NCBI GenBank assembly: GCA_963922205.1
Contig: CAWUHX010000243.1
Span: forward strand, 378,761-442,760
Reading direction: 5' to 3'
Length of the DNA stretch: 64,000 bases
From: Romanomermis culicivorax
Taxonomy: Eukaryota > Nematoda > Enoplea > Mermithida > Mermithidae
The notes below the pieces were generated by a model that was given only the letters and a program-made list of their open reading frames with translations, did no database searches and was not told where the DNA came from. The first letter of the stretch is position 1, and the number at the start of each line of letters is the position of its first letter. The translations under genes and the position numbers were made by a program. This document shows positions 1 through 13,189 of the stretch, in pieces.

Positions 1-130
1 AAAGGTGTAGGTGTAACTCCAGGCTATGTCTGAAAAACAATAGACATTCTTTATTAGACAGTGTCGATAACAAAGAATAAATTTGTCCATGTAGTCAATT
101 TTGTGATCAGATCTGACCAAAGCAGTTCTG
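1..130 (-). other. 5' flank of a receptor-family gene lying off the left edge
   Basis: Read on the minus strand, this stretch matches the upstream flanks of receptor exon 1 at 26403-26570 and 61570-61716. Shared words include a 'gtctaataa' block and a 'catagcctsragtt' block that, at 61717, lies about 30 nt before the ATG. The alignment puts the missing ATG a few bases left of position 1. This is inference from resemblance to paralogues; no coding sequence is inside the window. Confidence 0.5.
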
Positions 131-2046
131 TTCTCCTTAACTATCCAATGGGGCACATTAGTGTAATAGAGTAATGCTCATGTTTCGTTTGATTATGTTG
201 TTCAACAACAACCAAATGAGATTTATTAATGAATTTAAAAATGAGATGTTTTTTCTGATCCTTGTTTCTTGTTTCATTTTTTTCATTGAATCCAAACGCA
301 TTTCCATTTACCATTGTGTTTAATGTTTGGATGAGACATCTACGGAAAGAATTTTTAAGTTGGGAAGGTCCTTAAACTTTTTACCTAAGGGAAGAGGGAG
401 GTTTGGCCAGCAAAAATAACACAAAAAGTTCCAGCAGCTTGTTTTTCATACAAAATATGCATGAAAATCGTCAAAAAAGTTATCTTGGAAAAAGTTCAAG
501 GGGTGTTTGATGATTTTTTCCAGAGCCAAGGGGTCAGGTAGGAGGACACCTCTCTCACCTCCATCTGCATGCATGTATGGTTTGGTTCCATATTGCATGA
601 TGGACTGAGATGCATTCAGAATAGCATCACTTTATCAGCAGTAAGCCTGTGGCTGATGTCACTAAGAGGCCAGAATGTTTGGATATAGTGGTATATGCGA
701 GGTGAAGCCATTTGATATCTATAGACTATACAGCTGCCAATGCTCTGATTCAATGTTGCACAATATCTGACTAGCACAGTATTTGACTTGAATAAATTAT
801 AATTGGTGCAGTAGCAACAACCTATAATATAGTTTTTCTCATCCACCCTCTAGAGCCAAAACAGTAAGAGCTAGAACCTCGGGCTTTTGTCTTAATTTTG
901 GGCTTAGGGACAAACTATGGGGTGCATGTGTTTATTTGAACTCTATCTGCAAATGGTGCTGGGTGGAGCCCCAAGAACATGCAAAGAACTTCCTTTTAGA
1001 GGGCTTTTAGTTCCAGCATGCTCTACATTGTTTGTTGCGTCTCTGACCTCAATACTTCACCACAGGCATCTACCCAGTTTCCTTCATATTACACTTTTTT
1101 TTAAATATGGCATCAACTCAATTATACCATGCTCAAAGTCCAGAAAACAGGCAAAATTGCACAATCCTGCTACATAAAATTTACGTTTTCAAAAAAATAA
1201 TTTATTGCTTAACAATTTTGCTGTAGATTTTCTTAAGCATGATGGATTCATGCCCACATGAATGCATGCAAAAAGTCAAACAGAATTATTTGAACTGCAT
1301 GTGGTCAATTGCCGCTTCGTTTGCAATGGTTAAGGAAATGCATGGTTGAGGATAGGTGGAACAAAATGATCACATGACTACAAGGGGTATCAGTAGATGG
1401 GATGGCAGCATGTCTGAGTTTGCTTGGTGTGGCCACAGCGTGACTTCCACCACTGGTTCAGTTCTTCCACTAGGTCTCTCCACCACCTGGTCACCTCCAC
1501 CATGAGGTCATTTCTGCCATGATACAGTATGATCAGGTAATATGATGAGCAAGTAAAAATGATGCATACATCACAGTATGATCACATAACATGATGTGCA
1601 GGCACATTTCATGTACCACATTGTACTGGAAAGTTTTTGAACCTTCCACAAAATTCTATAATATTCTTCTATGTTCTACAAGGTTCTAGAACATTCTGTG
1701 ATTTTTCATGATACTATATAAGTTTTGTTGATTTGTAAATTAATTCATTTTATTTATTGTACCATTTATTGTACAGCTCATTAAATTTAGCACTTTATCA
1801 GCTATTAATCAAGATGGAATTTTGCCAATTATGTTATGGCTAATTTATTCTCGACTTAGTCCAGTCATTATTGAAGACATAACAAGTCATTTCTGCCACC
1901 CAATCACTTTTCCCACTGGGTTAACTCAGCCACCAGATCATTTTCGCAACTGGGTTTTTTCTCCCAACAGTTCACCTCCACCACCATGTCATTTCTTCCA
2001 CTGGTCATTTCAGCCAATGGCCTAGTCAGACTGGTGGAGCTCCACC
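131..2046. other. Non-coding, no gene seen
   Basis: AT-rich sequence with only short unsupported ORFs. Around 1390-1520 and 1890-2010 there are loose repeats of a 'ccaccasstggtca'-like word, and around 1525-1610 a repeated 'acagtatgatca' word. They look like decayed tandem repeats. I see no gene. Confidence 0.5.
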
Positions 2047-2529
2047 TATAGTCTGATTTTCTTGAAATGCTTTTTAATTATGAAGTAGAAAGCAAGTACC
2101 ATTTTAGATTTTTACAGTTTTCTGCTAAGCCATGTGTAACCAATGTCTGACAATTTGTGAGCTTATTCAACAATTGTTTGAATGAAAAATTCATTCTGAA
2201 AGCTTTTGTACTCGATTTAGACAACATATTGTCCATTTTTTATAAAATGCCTCCAAATAGAAAAGTGATAGAAATCAACACAATGGCTGGAATCATTTTT
2301 GTAGGGATCTTACCTTAAAATTTTTCACTCCAACAATTGTCCAAGGTTGGGCGAATACGCCCACAAATTCCCTGTCCTGTAGGATGCATTATTTATCAGT
2401 AAATAGGGCAAAGTCGAAATATTACTTGCTTTCCACTTTCATTACTTAGCAGCATACCAAGAATTACAGACTATAGTTGGTTTTTGTTCTTATTTAATTT
2501 AGAAGCATTTTATAAAAAACAAACTATAG
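2047..2529. mobile_element. MITE-like inverted-repeat element, copy 1
   Basis: The left end reads ctatagtctgattttcttg and continues into 'aaatgctttt'. The right end, reverse-complemented, reads ctatagtttgttttttataa and continues into 'aatgcttc'. The same imperfect terminal inverted repeat bounds the element at 23163-23413. No transposase is present, so this is a non-autonomous element. The middle holds another partial copy of the terminal motif near 2245-2270. Confidence 0.55.
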
Positions 2530-2574
2530 ATGGACTCTCCCCTAGTAGGACTGTGCAACCATCGGAGGCAAATG

Positions 2575-2915
2575 TGACACATTTATCAGCAAGTGAAACA
2601 AACTGTCGACATGCCAGATGTAGCCATCTGCAGGTGAGACACAGCCACCTGCAGCAGAGACGCACCTGTCTGCCTGTGAGACACAGCTGCCCCCCCCCCC
2701 CCTAAGAGACCCAGCCACCCCCACCAGCTGGATGCTGCAGTCTGCAAGTCAGATACAACCGTCTGCAAGTGGGACCCAGCCACCTGTGAGTGAAATGCAG
2801 CTGTCTGCAAGTGAGAATCACTCATCTGCAAGTGAGAGACACAGCTGTTCACAATTGGGGAGCAGCAAGACACAGCCATCCACAATTGCGATGCAGGTGT
2901 CCACAAGTGAAATTG
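2575..2915. repeat. Minisatellite, ~24-bp degenerate unit
   Basis: A tandem array whose unit resembles 'ctgcaagtgagacacagcca', with many substitutions and a run of C at 2691-2702. It is open in several frames on both strands, giving repetitive Ser/Glu/His/Gln-rich translations. I read these as repeat by-products, not proteins. Confidence 0.7.
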
Positions 2916-5499
2916 TAACGTACCTGCTAAAGCAGTACTGTAAATATGTAGCATACTGTATGTGATAGACATTTATTAGATATTATTTTATTTTCACATT
3001 TTATCGTCTCAAGGGTGTCTGGGATTCACACCCAAACATCCCTCTAAAATCACGTGAAGTACTTTATTTTGATCCATTCACACCCCGGTAGCCCAATTAA
3101 GATGCCCTAATTAATTTGCACAAACGGCAGCTGTTCCCCTAGAACCTACACTAAACTACACATTCCACAGCTACCGTAATCCCCCCTAAAAATCGTAAAA
3201 TACACCTGTACACAGTAAAATACATAGAAGCCCCGCCAGACAGTAGTCTCAAGTGTAACGGTGGCCCCACAAAACATGTGTATACAGAGAAACCGATACA
3301 GGAAGCATGCACAGAAGCACCAAGGTGTGGCCAAGCCCACCGTAGAAAGCAAGTGAAGCACAGAAAGCATACAGTACCAGAAAAGCATTAGAAAGGCGTA
3401 ACTAAGAAAAGCATAAAAAGCGTAGCCGGAAACAACGATTGGCGGAAGAAGATGGACAGAAACTCGACCTCCCGCAACACCCAGGGAGTGGCCAAAAACG
3501 CATTATAAAAGAAGAAGCAAAGCGTGATTTTGGTAGTTATTCTTCTTGTGGTTTTACATTTTTTTAGACTTCCGCACTCACCCCGTCCTTTTTTTATATT
3601 TGCAAGCGGCCAATTGTCCGAAAGCAACTTAAACTGAGGCCCCGTTCGTATTATAAATTGAGGCGCGTTTTGTATTGTCGACATTCAAGCGACCGTTGAT
3701 CATTCGTGTATTTTGGCATTATCGTACCGCCCGCGCCCTTTGTCCCTGCCGTAGCGACTGTTGGTTAGAAGTAAAGTACCTCACAAATCTGGTCGTTACA
3801 AAATGCAGCCTTCTGCAGGCATTAAGACTATCTATCAGAACTTGATCAAAGTCCAATTCATTGGAGTAAAATGAACAAAAAATATAATGGATTGTGAAAT
3901 GAGAAGTACAAAGAGTAGATTTTGAATTTATTTGTAGCACCTCAATATTAGTTAATCCTGAAGTGATAATTGTTAGTGCAACTGCGAGAAAATATTCTGG
4001 ACATTTAGATTAGCTGAAACTGATGATCTAGCCTTCAATTCTAATGTTGAGATTATCCCCAGACTAGGTTAGTGCAACCAACCTCAGGTTTTTATAGTGC
4101 CAAGGGATGCCTTTTTAATCACATGCATGAGTTGCAAAAAACAAAATTACTTTGATTTGTCCATCTCTCACTATTTTTCAGCTTGAGGAGAGTCACAGTT
4201 TTGAATCAGTCTGGAGCTAAAATGCTATTTCTTCACCATTTCTTTTTTGATTCGTTCCAGAAAATATGAAACTAGAAACAAGAATCAAAAACACTATATC
4301 ATTTTTTAATTTTATTAAGAAATCTCATTTCGTTTTTGACGCAAAAATTACGGAACGAAAAACGAGCATCAGTTTACTATAGTAATGTGCCCAATTGCAT
4401 AGTAAACAAGCGCAAATTCCGTTTATAGCTACACTTGTAACTGAATCATAGCTGAAAATGGTTTTATGCAATGCTGCACTTGTAAAATTTCTCTTATAGG
4501 ACTTGTAATCATTACTGGTGCTTTTCTGCAACAGCAGCTTGTAAATTATAGTTGTGGCACTTGTAATTGCAGCTTGTAACATGTAACTTTCATGCAATGG
4601 AATTCACAAGTAATTTTTGGCTTGTACTTGTAATGACTACAAATGTTTTACGCAACATGTCCCAGGGCTCAACCAAATGGCCAGGTTCAGAATCCATGGA
4701 GTGGCTGAAACATCAATGCTTTGGATGGAATAATGTGTGTCACCATACTACATCCCTCCCTCTTGGAGCAATAGGGGGCCCTGATACAGTCACCAGTGTT
4801 GAAGAGCTTCCAGGGTGGCACCAGAACTGTCCCACTACTGGCCAATGTTGAGGTAGGTATGACCATCTTGAGTGGCCCTCAGCAAAAATGGTCATGTTTG
4901 GAACCCATGAATTGGCTGGAACATCAATCCTACAGGTGACATGTTATATGTCACCATACAACAGACTGAGGGCGTGAACATTTGTCATATATTCTTGATT
5001 TGTAATTTTAGTTTAGTATTGATAACAAGAGTCATACAAAAAAATGATTCTAGCTGATCATTTAATTTCATACAGATCAGATCTGAGCTGAAGATTCCTT
5101 TGAGTCATTGTTTCAATAAATTTGGTTCAGAGCCTGGAATGATGGGGAAATAAGTCAAGCCAGCGACATGTTTGAGATGGTTATGCAAATATGGGCAGAA
5201 CTCACTGTTTCTAAAGAAGTTCAAAAATCTACAAAAGATTATTTTTTCCTTGTACAGGATGCATAAATTTATTTGGAGCATTTTCAGCACTGTCTGTTGT
5301 AAGACCAGAATGCTATTAGCAGTATGTCAAAACATGCAACATTGTCTGATGAAAAAGCTGTATCATTAGAATCGATTTTTATGATGAAATTCTTTTAGCA
5401 CGACTGCCTTTTATATATCAGGAAATCTTTTGTCTAAAAATCACCACAGACTTCAATGATTGAAATTTACGTTCCGAAAAGTTCAATCTAATTGAACCC
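2916..5499. other. Non-coding; relatively CpG-rich block at ~3050-3750
   Basis: 3050-3750 is richer in CpG and GC than its surroundings and contains ORFs of 80 and 98 codons with no recognisable domain. It may be a decayed regulatory or 5' region. 4650-4975 is a diverged copy of the ~213-bp repeat listed at 60262-61075. The rest is AT-rich and I see nothing in it. Confidence 0.4.
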
Positions 5500-6060
5500 A
5501 TGAAGATTTGAAAAATTGCATCATAGAAACTTTGGCTCTTCGCAGAAAAGCAGAATATGGGCAGATGTTCAAATCAGCTCACATGTATTGAGTTCAGTCA
5601 CAGAACATGAATGCAAAAAGTTACACAATCAGATTTATATATAGAAAAAAACCTGTGAAGCTGAGGATTGAATACACATATCACTGCTCTGAGGTATTCT
5701 GCAATCAAGAAATCTGCTGAATCTGCTGTACTTGGTAGTTTTGGAAGTCACATGTATGGTTAGTCATAAATTGGTCTGTAATGGCTGTAGAATTGGGAAC
5801 CCTAATAAAATGTGAGTGAACTTCTCAAATGTTTCATTCACAGGTGTTCAGTTAGAATGCTGTCTTTCCTCGAGGAAAAAATCTGCTTCTGTGCAAGAAG
5901 GAACTCAATTTCCTTGTCACATTATTTATTTTCACAATAAGATGCTTTTTTGACTTTTTTTTATAGAAGAGATACATATGCAATTAGATATACGAATGGA
6001 AAAGCCACTAAAATGCCCCATGAAGTAGAATGCAACAGTGAATTCTTAGAGACAATTGTC
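5500..6060. repeat. Duplicated segment, copy 1 (partner 29270-29840)
   Basis: Long stretches match 29270-29840 in the same orientation. Examples are the 'agatgttcaaatcagctca' block, the 'gtttcattcacaggtg' block and the 'atttccttgtcacat' block. A shorter match lies at 62555-62690. At the partner site this segment sits on the 3' side of a receptor exon 3 remnant (30193-30545), so it is probably receptor 3' flank. No exon remains here. Confidence 0.6.
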
Positions 6061-8160
6061 ATATGTTCATGAGGACTGTACACCAATAGAACTTGCATTA
6101 GAGAAGACCCAATGTCAGGAGGAAATATAGAATTTTCAAACCAAAAAATTCAATACAAGTGCCGATATACTTTCTTTTGTTTTTGAATCAGGCTAAAAAA
6201 GGAAAAAATCTGTAGATACCAGCGAGGAGACAATAAACCTGCATCATATGTCAAGACATTTTTCTTGATTTGTAGGATAAATTGCTAGAATCTGCTATTG
6301 AAAACTTTCTATATGTCGAGGGTCATATGAGAAAAAAGCTCTAGTGCCAGACCCTTTTCTACTTAATTTCACTGTAGAGATTAGTAAATCTGAACACAAA
6401 AAAAAATTAATAAAAATTCTGCTTGAGTTTTTTCTGCACACAATACCACTGCTTCTGAGGCCTGACTTGAATAACATCAAGTGCAGTCACTCCTAAATGA
6501 TCCCCAAGCAAATGACTTGGAATAAATAGAAAAATGAGAAAAATTGCTATTCATTTGTTGTTTAATTCAGGTTACTTTAATAATAAACCTGAATTCAGCT
6601 ATGCTAAAACATTAATGAATTCAATTCCATCTTGATATCAAATATATCATAACAAAAAACACATTTTCGCCTTGAAATAGAAAAAGGAAGCATTCCTAAC
6701 ATGGCATCTGGAGCCAGGCTTCCATCTAAGACTCATTTTACAGTAGGAAATATCCATATTTCAGTTCTAGGAACATTACTTACTTATCATAAATTAAAAA
6801 AATTTAACTATCACTTTGAAACTATGGCCAATCAATGGAGAATAAGTAATACAGTAAGATAAAACAAGAAACTTTAATTAAATGTGCTTTCAATAAGGTC
6901 AAAATCTATTGAGAAATTTGGGCACATTTTGGTTTTCATTTCCCAAATTTCTCAGAGGGTCAGAAAAAAGTGTTCTGTCTGTTTAATGCATTTTTTGAGA
7001 TCCATCCAATGGTATAAAGTTCCAAAAAATCCTGATGACAATTTTCATCGAATTTCACAATATGAGATTTTTATATATTTTCTACCACAGTAAGTGATAT
7101 GGCTGGGGGGGGGGCTTAATTCTATACTGGTAATGCTGATTTTTTTTCACCAGAAATTCACCATCTTATTTTTACTGTATTTAATCATATTTGTACTGTA
7201 TTCAATTCATCCAATTTGAGTAACAAAGTGCGTGCTCTTTGCAAGCTGTTGTGAAAATGATATTCTACCTCTAATGATTCAAGATTATGTGTTAAACATA
7301 TGCAGTGTATTAATCAGCACTTAATTTCAACTCTTCCCAAAAACATGTCCTTTAAAAAGAATAGATAAGTCCTTTATTCTTTGTTCACTGAGAAGCATCA
7401 CTACTCCAATTCATCCTGTTTGACTAGCATTTGCTTTCTGATAAGAGATGTGACTGAACTGAACTAAGTTGCTGTCTGTAGACTGAAGTTTGATTTTTAT
7501 TTGCAAGTCATGATTCTATAGAGGAACCATGGAAGGAGTTTGGCAAAAAACGTTGCTTTTGCACAGGTCATGGAATTATCAACATGAGGTTTCAGAAATA
7601 CCTCTTCAGAATATGGCAATTTTTTCCCAATGTGTTACAGGTATTCAAAGCTTATACAAAGGACAGTCAAAGCTTGTAGCGAATTTTCTGATCAGGACAT
7701 GAAATATCACTCAATTTTCGATTTGAAAGCTGTCTCATTACACAATTGCCAGGATGAAACATGTTTTCAAAGCAGTATGCTTTATACTGGAGACAAATCT
7801 TTTTGCCCTCGGAGAATTTTTCACAAAAAAAGCCAGTCTGATCAGTAGGACATCCAGAAACATTTGACTAATTGCATTATGAAGCAATAAGAGGTCTTTT
7901 TGTGCCTGATAAATAATTCCAAAGTCATCATGTTGATAAATTAAGGTCAGAATCCCTCCCTGAAAAAATGGGAAAACTGCATTATCATGCAATAATACTT
8001 TTTTTGTATGTGATTAACAATCATAAACAATTTTGATTACTAAGACAAGATTAATAATGAAATGGTGCATATAATTTTTCATTAACTACATGTGATTTGA
8101 AATGACAAAAATTATCATTCTAATCTTCTTCAGTAAAAGTTGATTGTGAGAAGATAGTTT
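6061..8160. other. Non-coding, no gene seen
   Basis: AT-rich sequence with short ORFs lacking any recognisable domain. I see no exon, transposon terminus or RNA gene. Confidence 0.5.
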
Positions 8161-8164
8161 CCAC

Positions 8165-8204
8165 TCATCAATCAATCAACCAATCAACCAATCAACTAAT
8201 CAAC

Positions 8205-8238
<34 letters not shown>

Positions 8239-8412
8239 GCCAATCAAGCAATCAAGCAATCAAGCAATCAATCAACCAATCAACCAATCAATCAATCAGC
8301 CAATCAAGCAATCAACCAATCAACCAATCAACCAACGAACCAATCAACCAATCCACCCAATCAACCAATCCACCCAATCAACCAATCCACCCAATCAACC
8401 AATCAACACACC
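8165..8412. repeat. (CAAT/CAAC)n tetranucleotide microsatellite
   Basis: About 250 bp of tandem CAAT/CAAC units with occasional variants (caag, cacc), becoming an 'aatccacccaatcaacc' higher-order unit at the right end. Confidence 0.95.
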
Positions 8413-10122
8413 ATACATCAGATTTAAAAAAAGTCTTACATTCTTTAAACATAGTAAGTTCAAAAATATTCTGTAATTTATGCATGAAACTGTCATTAAT
8501 CTATTCCTTTTGATTTCAAAATATGATACTATCACTTTTTATTTTGTACTGTATCCATGAATTGTGACTGTAGAGCCTAATGACACTTATGGTTTTGCAA
8601 TGAGTGTCATTTATTGTGCAAATTTTAAATAGACATCAAATAACCATATACGGAAACTAAAATTTTACAGGGAGATATAGTGGTTGGAATTGAGTTTATC
8701 TATTTTATTTTATTTATCAGAAATTTATAGACAAAAAAACCAATTCAGTTAATATTTAGAAATTGTAAATTCATGAAAAACTTAGAAATCTTGAAATCAT
8801 TATCTTGGAAACTCAAAAGTGGTTATGTAAAAAAAACTAACAAAATTTTAAATCTAAAATAATCTATTAGTTCAAAATGTTTCTAATATTTGTGATTTCT
8901 CTCATTTTGAAAGATTATAATGTCATGGAACTTAAATCTATGGATTGATCGATAATTTCAAAAGTAAAAACAAATTAAACAATTTTATATTAACCTTTTA
9001 CTATAATTAGTGTTATCTCAAAAAATTCAGAAAAAATGGGGCTTCAAGAATGTCTGCTGCTTGGACGATTTGGAGACTGCTTTATTTTATTTTGATTCCC
9101 TGTAGCACACATTTTCTCTTGTTTTCATTCCAAGTTTCAACTCAGAGAAATATCAGATGTAACATGGCAAGCTCTCTGCATCACACTTTAATGCTATGTA
9201 GTAACGTGAGCGCTTTAGTTTTTAAAATGCAGGAAGAGCAGAAGAAGCTTGCCATAGCATAAGTACATATCATGTTCATAACAGAGCCTAGCAAATTGGA
9301 TATATACAATTTAATATGAATGGTTTAGTCATCTTGCGTGGAATCATCAATAACATATGAATGGCTGAAAAATTAAAATTTTCAAAAGTGTAATTCACAT
9401 GGTTTTGTTGTGGTGCTGAGAATAAGAATATTTCAATACAGATGAGGGAACATAATTTCCTCATATCTGTAAAATGCACCATTTAATACGAGCAGATAAA
9501 ATGTTTGAAAATAGTGTGGACAAATCAAATCTGCACACAATTTTTCTCTAAAGTTGATTAAATATGCTATGGATTAAAGAATACCCCTTAAACTACATTT
9601 ATTACAATGTTCATTAATAGTAAGGAAACCAGAAAATTGCAAAAATTAGAGTAAATTTTTAAATTTTTCATGCACTGTGTTTCATGAAAAACTTTGATGC
9701 TTTATCACTAATGATGATACAAAAACATAAAACAAAATTAGGTGCTGGTTGTTGAGCTTTTAACCCAATTTTAGTTTCCATAACTTTCACAAAAAAAAAC
9801 ACTTCATATTGGCTTCTGAATCAATCTCAACAGATTTTCGAAATAAGATTATACCTGCTTATCTTGAAAAGTCACTATTTCGTAGAATCGAAACACCTTT
9901 CTGGGTGATGTTATCCACGCCCATGTTATGATGATGGAAAAAACACTCAAGTATGCATCAAGAATCTCAGATTTCCTCTCACAATTGCAAATTCTAAAAT
10001 AAATATATAGTGAACATGTCAATGTTCTATCATTTCTAACTCATGATGGAACTAGGTTTAATTCAACTAGATTTGCATAGTATGCAATGCAATAATGTTT
10101 AATTAACTCTCAAGATTAAGTT
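8413..10122. other. Non-coding, no gene seen
   Basis: Very AT-rich. Short ORFs of 60-70 codons have no recognisable domain. Confidence 0.5.
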
Positions 10123-10500
10123 TTAACTAAGCCTAGATTCAATAATACTGGATTTAGTATTCACCACTCTAACCCATTTCTTCCATGTTTTACAACCGTA
10201 AATTGCAGTTAAGAGGATGATGGTGTTGAGTAGACAAATTGTCATTACTATGTTGATCTTTGGGGTTAACCAAATTGTTTTAAGTTGCAGAAAGACTGCT
10301 CCTGCTTTCGCAATACAACATGCTTCGTCATGGTTGGAATCACCATCATTTGCCAAGATGCTGCCCGAATAGCTGAAAATATCAACACCTTCAATTTGCA
10401 GTTGGATAATACTCACAGAGTCCCTTTCTTTAGCATATCTGATTCTCATGATCTCCAGTTTATTCCAACTTATTTGGAGTCCTATCTTGGCACCTCCTTG
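10123..10500 (-). pseudogene. LINE reverse-transcriptase C-terminal fragment
   Basis: The minus-strand ORF 10123-10449, extended by related sequence to about 10500, has the layout seen just after the RT palm in many animal endonuclease/RT LINEs: a 'K..IMRI' segment, then an 'F.Y.GS....DG' block, then 'I.KA...F..LK.IW', then an aliphatic helix ending 'YG.KTW'. Only about 110 residues survive. The RT catalytic motifs and the endonuclease are absent. The sequence degenerates into AT-rich DNA on both sides, so this is a 5'- and 3'-truncated relic. The clade (RTE/CR1-like) cannot be settled from this fragment. Confidence 0.6.
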
Positions 10501-11610
10501 CTACATATTTATTGTCATGTCTTGCATGCATTTCTTATTGGCCCTGAAACACAACTTATGGTAGTGTTAGAATGCTTTATGATATCAAACCTGTGATATT
10601 TTTTTGGCTTATACATTATAGAGAATATGGTGTGTTAATACATTGATGAAAACCATGTATGAGTATGGGAAGTCATAGAAAATCTTGTGGAGAGCATATC
10701 TTGCTGATGTCATTCTGGACAGCGAGGAGATCACAAACATACCTGAACTTACCCAAATCAATTGTAAGCACATTTTTTTGAGATGACCCATTTTCTGTCA
10801 ATTGTTGGAGTTTTTATGCATGGAAAATCAGTCACATGCAGATTGGTAGAATAACAGTCCTACAAAATTTCGGGAGCTAGGCTTCCTTCACAAAATTTAT
10901 TGGATAAAAGTTGAATAATTATGCTAGGTGAAATACAGTAGGCCATTTCAAATTTTGCTATAATTTGTAAACATCATATGAATCAAGGATTGACCAGTCT
11001 GCATCCAGTAAGCGAGTTCATATAACATATTCAGGTGCATATCTTGCTTAAATCATTCTGGTCTATCAGGAGACTAGCAAACATACCTGAACTTGTCCGA
11101 AAACATTGTAAGCAAATTTTTTTATTCGTCTCATTTTCTGTCAATTATTGGAATTTGTATGCACTGAAAAATTGGTGACACCCAAATTGCATAAATAGAA
11201 GCCTTAAAAATTTCTAAGAGCTAACCTTCCCATACTAAATTTCCAGGATAAAAAATGATAATCTGTGAGTTACAATTGCCCATTTTGAATTTTTGATGTG
11301 TTTTGAAGTCAAAGTCATCAAAGTCGAAATCCTTGAACAAAATCTATGGATTGAAATGACTGGGATGGTTTTGCTGCCCATTCTATATCCACTATAAATG
11401 GGTTGGAGTGCATTCAATATTTGGTGTAAGAACTGAACAAAATAAAAATGAGATTACTGTTCTTGTTGTGATACAAACTCCTTGTTTTTTTAGTCAAAAA
11501 ATATCACTTGTTTATTTTCATATGTTACATACATTTTTTATACATACATTTGTAAAATATATACAAAATATGTCATAAAACCTAAACCAATTCCAAACAT
11601 CATCCTTAAT
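10501..11610. other. Non-coding; internally repeated block
   Basis: 10680-10800 and 11035-11160 share words such as 'gcatatcttgct', 'acatacctgaactt' and 'cattttctgtcaatt', so about 150 bp is directly repeated with a ~355-bp offset. No gene is seen. Confidence 0.5.
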
Positions 11611-12152
11611 TCATGGAATGTATTTCCACAACAGGAGTTGTAGTTTTGCCACTTGAAAAAACTTCACCACTGTTTTCCTGTAACGTTTTATGACGCAAAC
11701 TGTAACAAACGGGGCTGATGTTGGAATCAGTGAAACAAATAACATTGCAACTCGGCTAAACCATGGGTGGACATACATTAAAAATTGCGAAAGTTCTACA
11801 ATAATAGCAGGGCTTTGAACCAAAAATGGAATACATGCGGAAATGCATACAAAAATGACGATTTGTCGTGATTCTTCAACCAAATTTGAGTCTAGGTTGG
11901 TACCAACTTGTGAAACATGACTTCTTATCTTTTTCACTATGAAATAGCCAAAGACAAAGCATATAACACCTGAGAAGATTGATAAAGCTTGGCTGGGAAG
12001 GGTGTAGATTGTCATTTTAGAGTTGGTAGGATTCACACCACAAATACCCATGTTGTTGAAACCGAACAAGTCATAATTAGTATGCTCACAATGATAGTGA
12101 AAGAATAACAAATCAAGATGCCGTGTGTGTTGAACCATTGATTGTACTTTTC
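11611..12152 (-). pseudogene. Receptor copy A, exon 3 (frameshifted)
   Basis: This is the last exon of a rhodopsin-like 7TM receptor, homologous to exon 3 at 45608-46183 and 50797-51375. A splice acceptor (ttttgcag) precedes it at 12153. It encodes TM4 to TM7, including the family signature 'EESRQI' and the C-terminal 'SAPFVT' segment before the cytoplasmic tail. It is 542 nt, against 576 and 579 nt in the two intact genes. About 34 nt are missing near 12065-12080, which puts TM4 out of frame with TM5-7. A broken exon 2 remnant lies at 14500-14590 and no exon 1 was found. It is probably a pseudogene; a sequencing error is less likely because exon 2 is also damaged. Confidence 0.8.
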
Positions 12153-13189
12153 CTGCAAAAATAGCTAATATAGAAATATTGATATACATTGCACAAAGGG
12201 AAATATATTTTTTTAGGAAAAATTCTCATACCATGGCGACTGTATGCAACATTTGAGACCAGACAAACAGTCTGAAAATACTCACATTAAACATCAAACA
12301 GATTTAATGAAAACTGCACTGTATTCCATGCATTTCAAAATGATCAATGCAGGGACATATACAAAACTACGGAATGCTTATTGATTGGATTAAAAAACTT
12401 TTCCCTGCGTAAAACCCTTGAATTTAAAACGATGGAGGTTGTGGAAATGAAAAAAAAGTTGAAAAAATAAGTTATACTGCTGAAAATCAACACATTTTTT
12501 ATGAGAATGGGAAAAAGTTAAAATCCTTGAGCAAGCGTCATGATTGTTCACAGTTGATGTAAAGAGAACTGTATCACGCTCTGTTGAGAAGTTAGACTAT
12601 TCAACCAAGTATTATAGAAAATTTTCACTACTTGTTGATGAAAACATTCTTTCATTAATAACAAATGGGCTTACTTGTTTTTCCACATAATTTTTTTTCA
12701 TCAGATCACAGCAACATCTTTTCCAAATAAATAGAGTACGGGAGCAGTATTGCAGTGTTTAAGATGACCTAATGAATGCATGGTGTGCCATGAAATATGG
12801 TTTACTGATTGTTGATATCCATAAAAGTGCACTATAGCATGTGCAATTTCAGAATTCACGGTAATTCAACATGTTGAATTAGGTGATTCACAATGTATAT
12901 AGTGATAAAAATAGTTGAGCCTACTGTGTTTTTGAGTGCCGTTTTATAGACAAGTCATTGGGTTGCTGATAGGTGAAAAATTATCAATATTCATTGGAGA
13001 AAAACTTCGTTTTTTCTCCCTGGAAAGAAAAGTCAAAAGCCTGAACTTTTGATTTTGAAATTAATTTTTTCATGCAATTTAATGTCAATGTCTCAATTTT
13101 AAAGAGAATTAAAATTACTTAGAAATTCGTCTATAATTTATTCCGTTAATCAAGTAAACAAAATTCTAGAATGAACAAAATCACAAGAG
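12153..13189. other. Non-coding, partly intron of receptor copy A
   Basis: If copy A ever used the remnant at 14500-14590, this was its intron 2. No other feature is seen. Confidence 0.4.

Noticed and set aside
3388-3684. 98-codon ORF in the CpG-rich block
   Set aside because: No domain, no splice or repeat support; composition alone is not enough.
8165-8412. CRISPR-like regular repeat
   Set aside because: Simple tetranucleotide array with no unique spacers, in animal DNA.
10903-10915. GATAAAAGTTG similar to the Polinton box
   Set aside because: One mismatch at the key first base, no gene follows, outside the element; chance.
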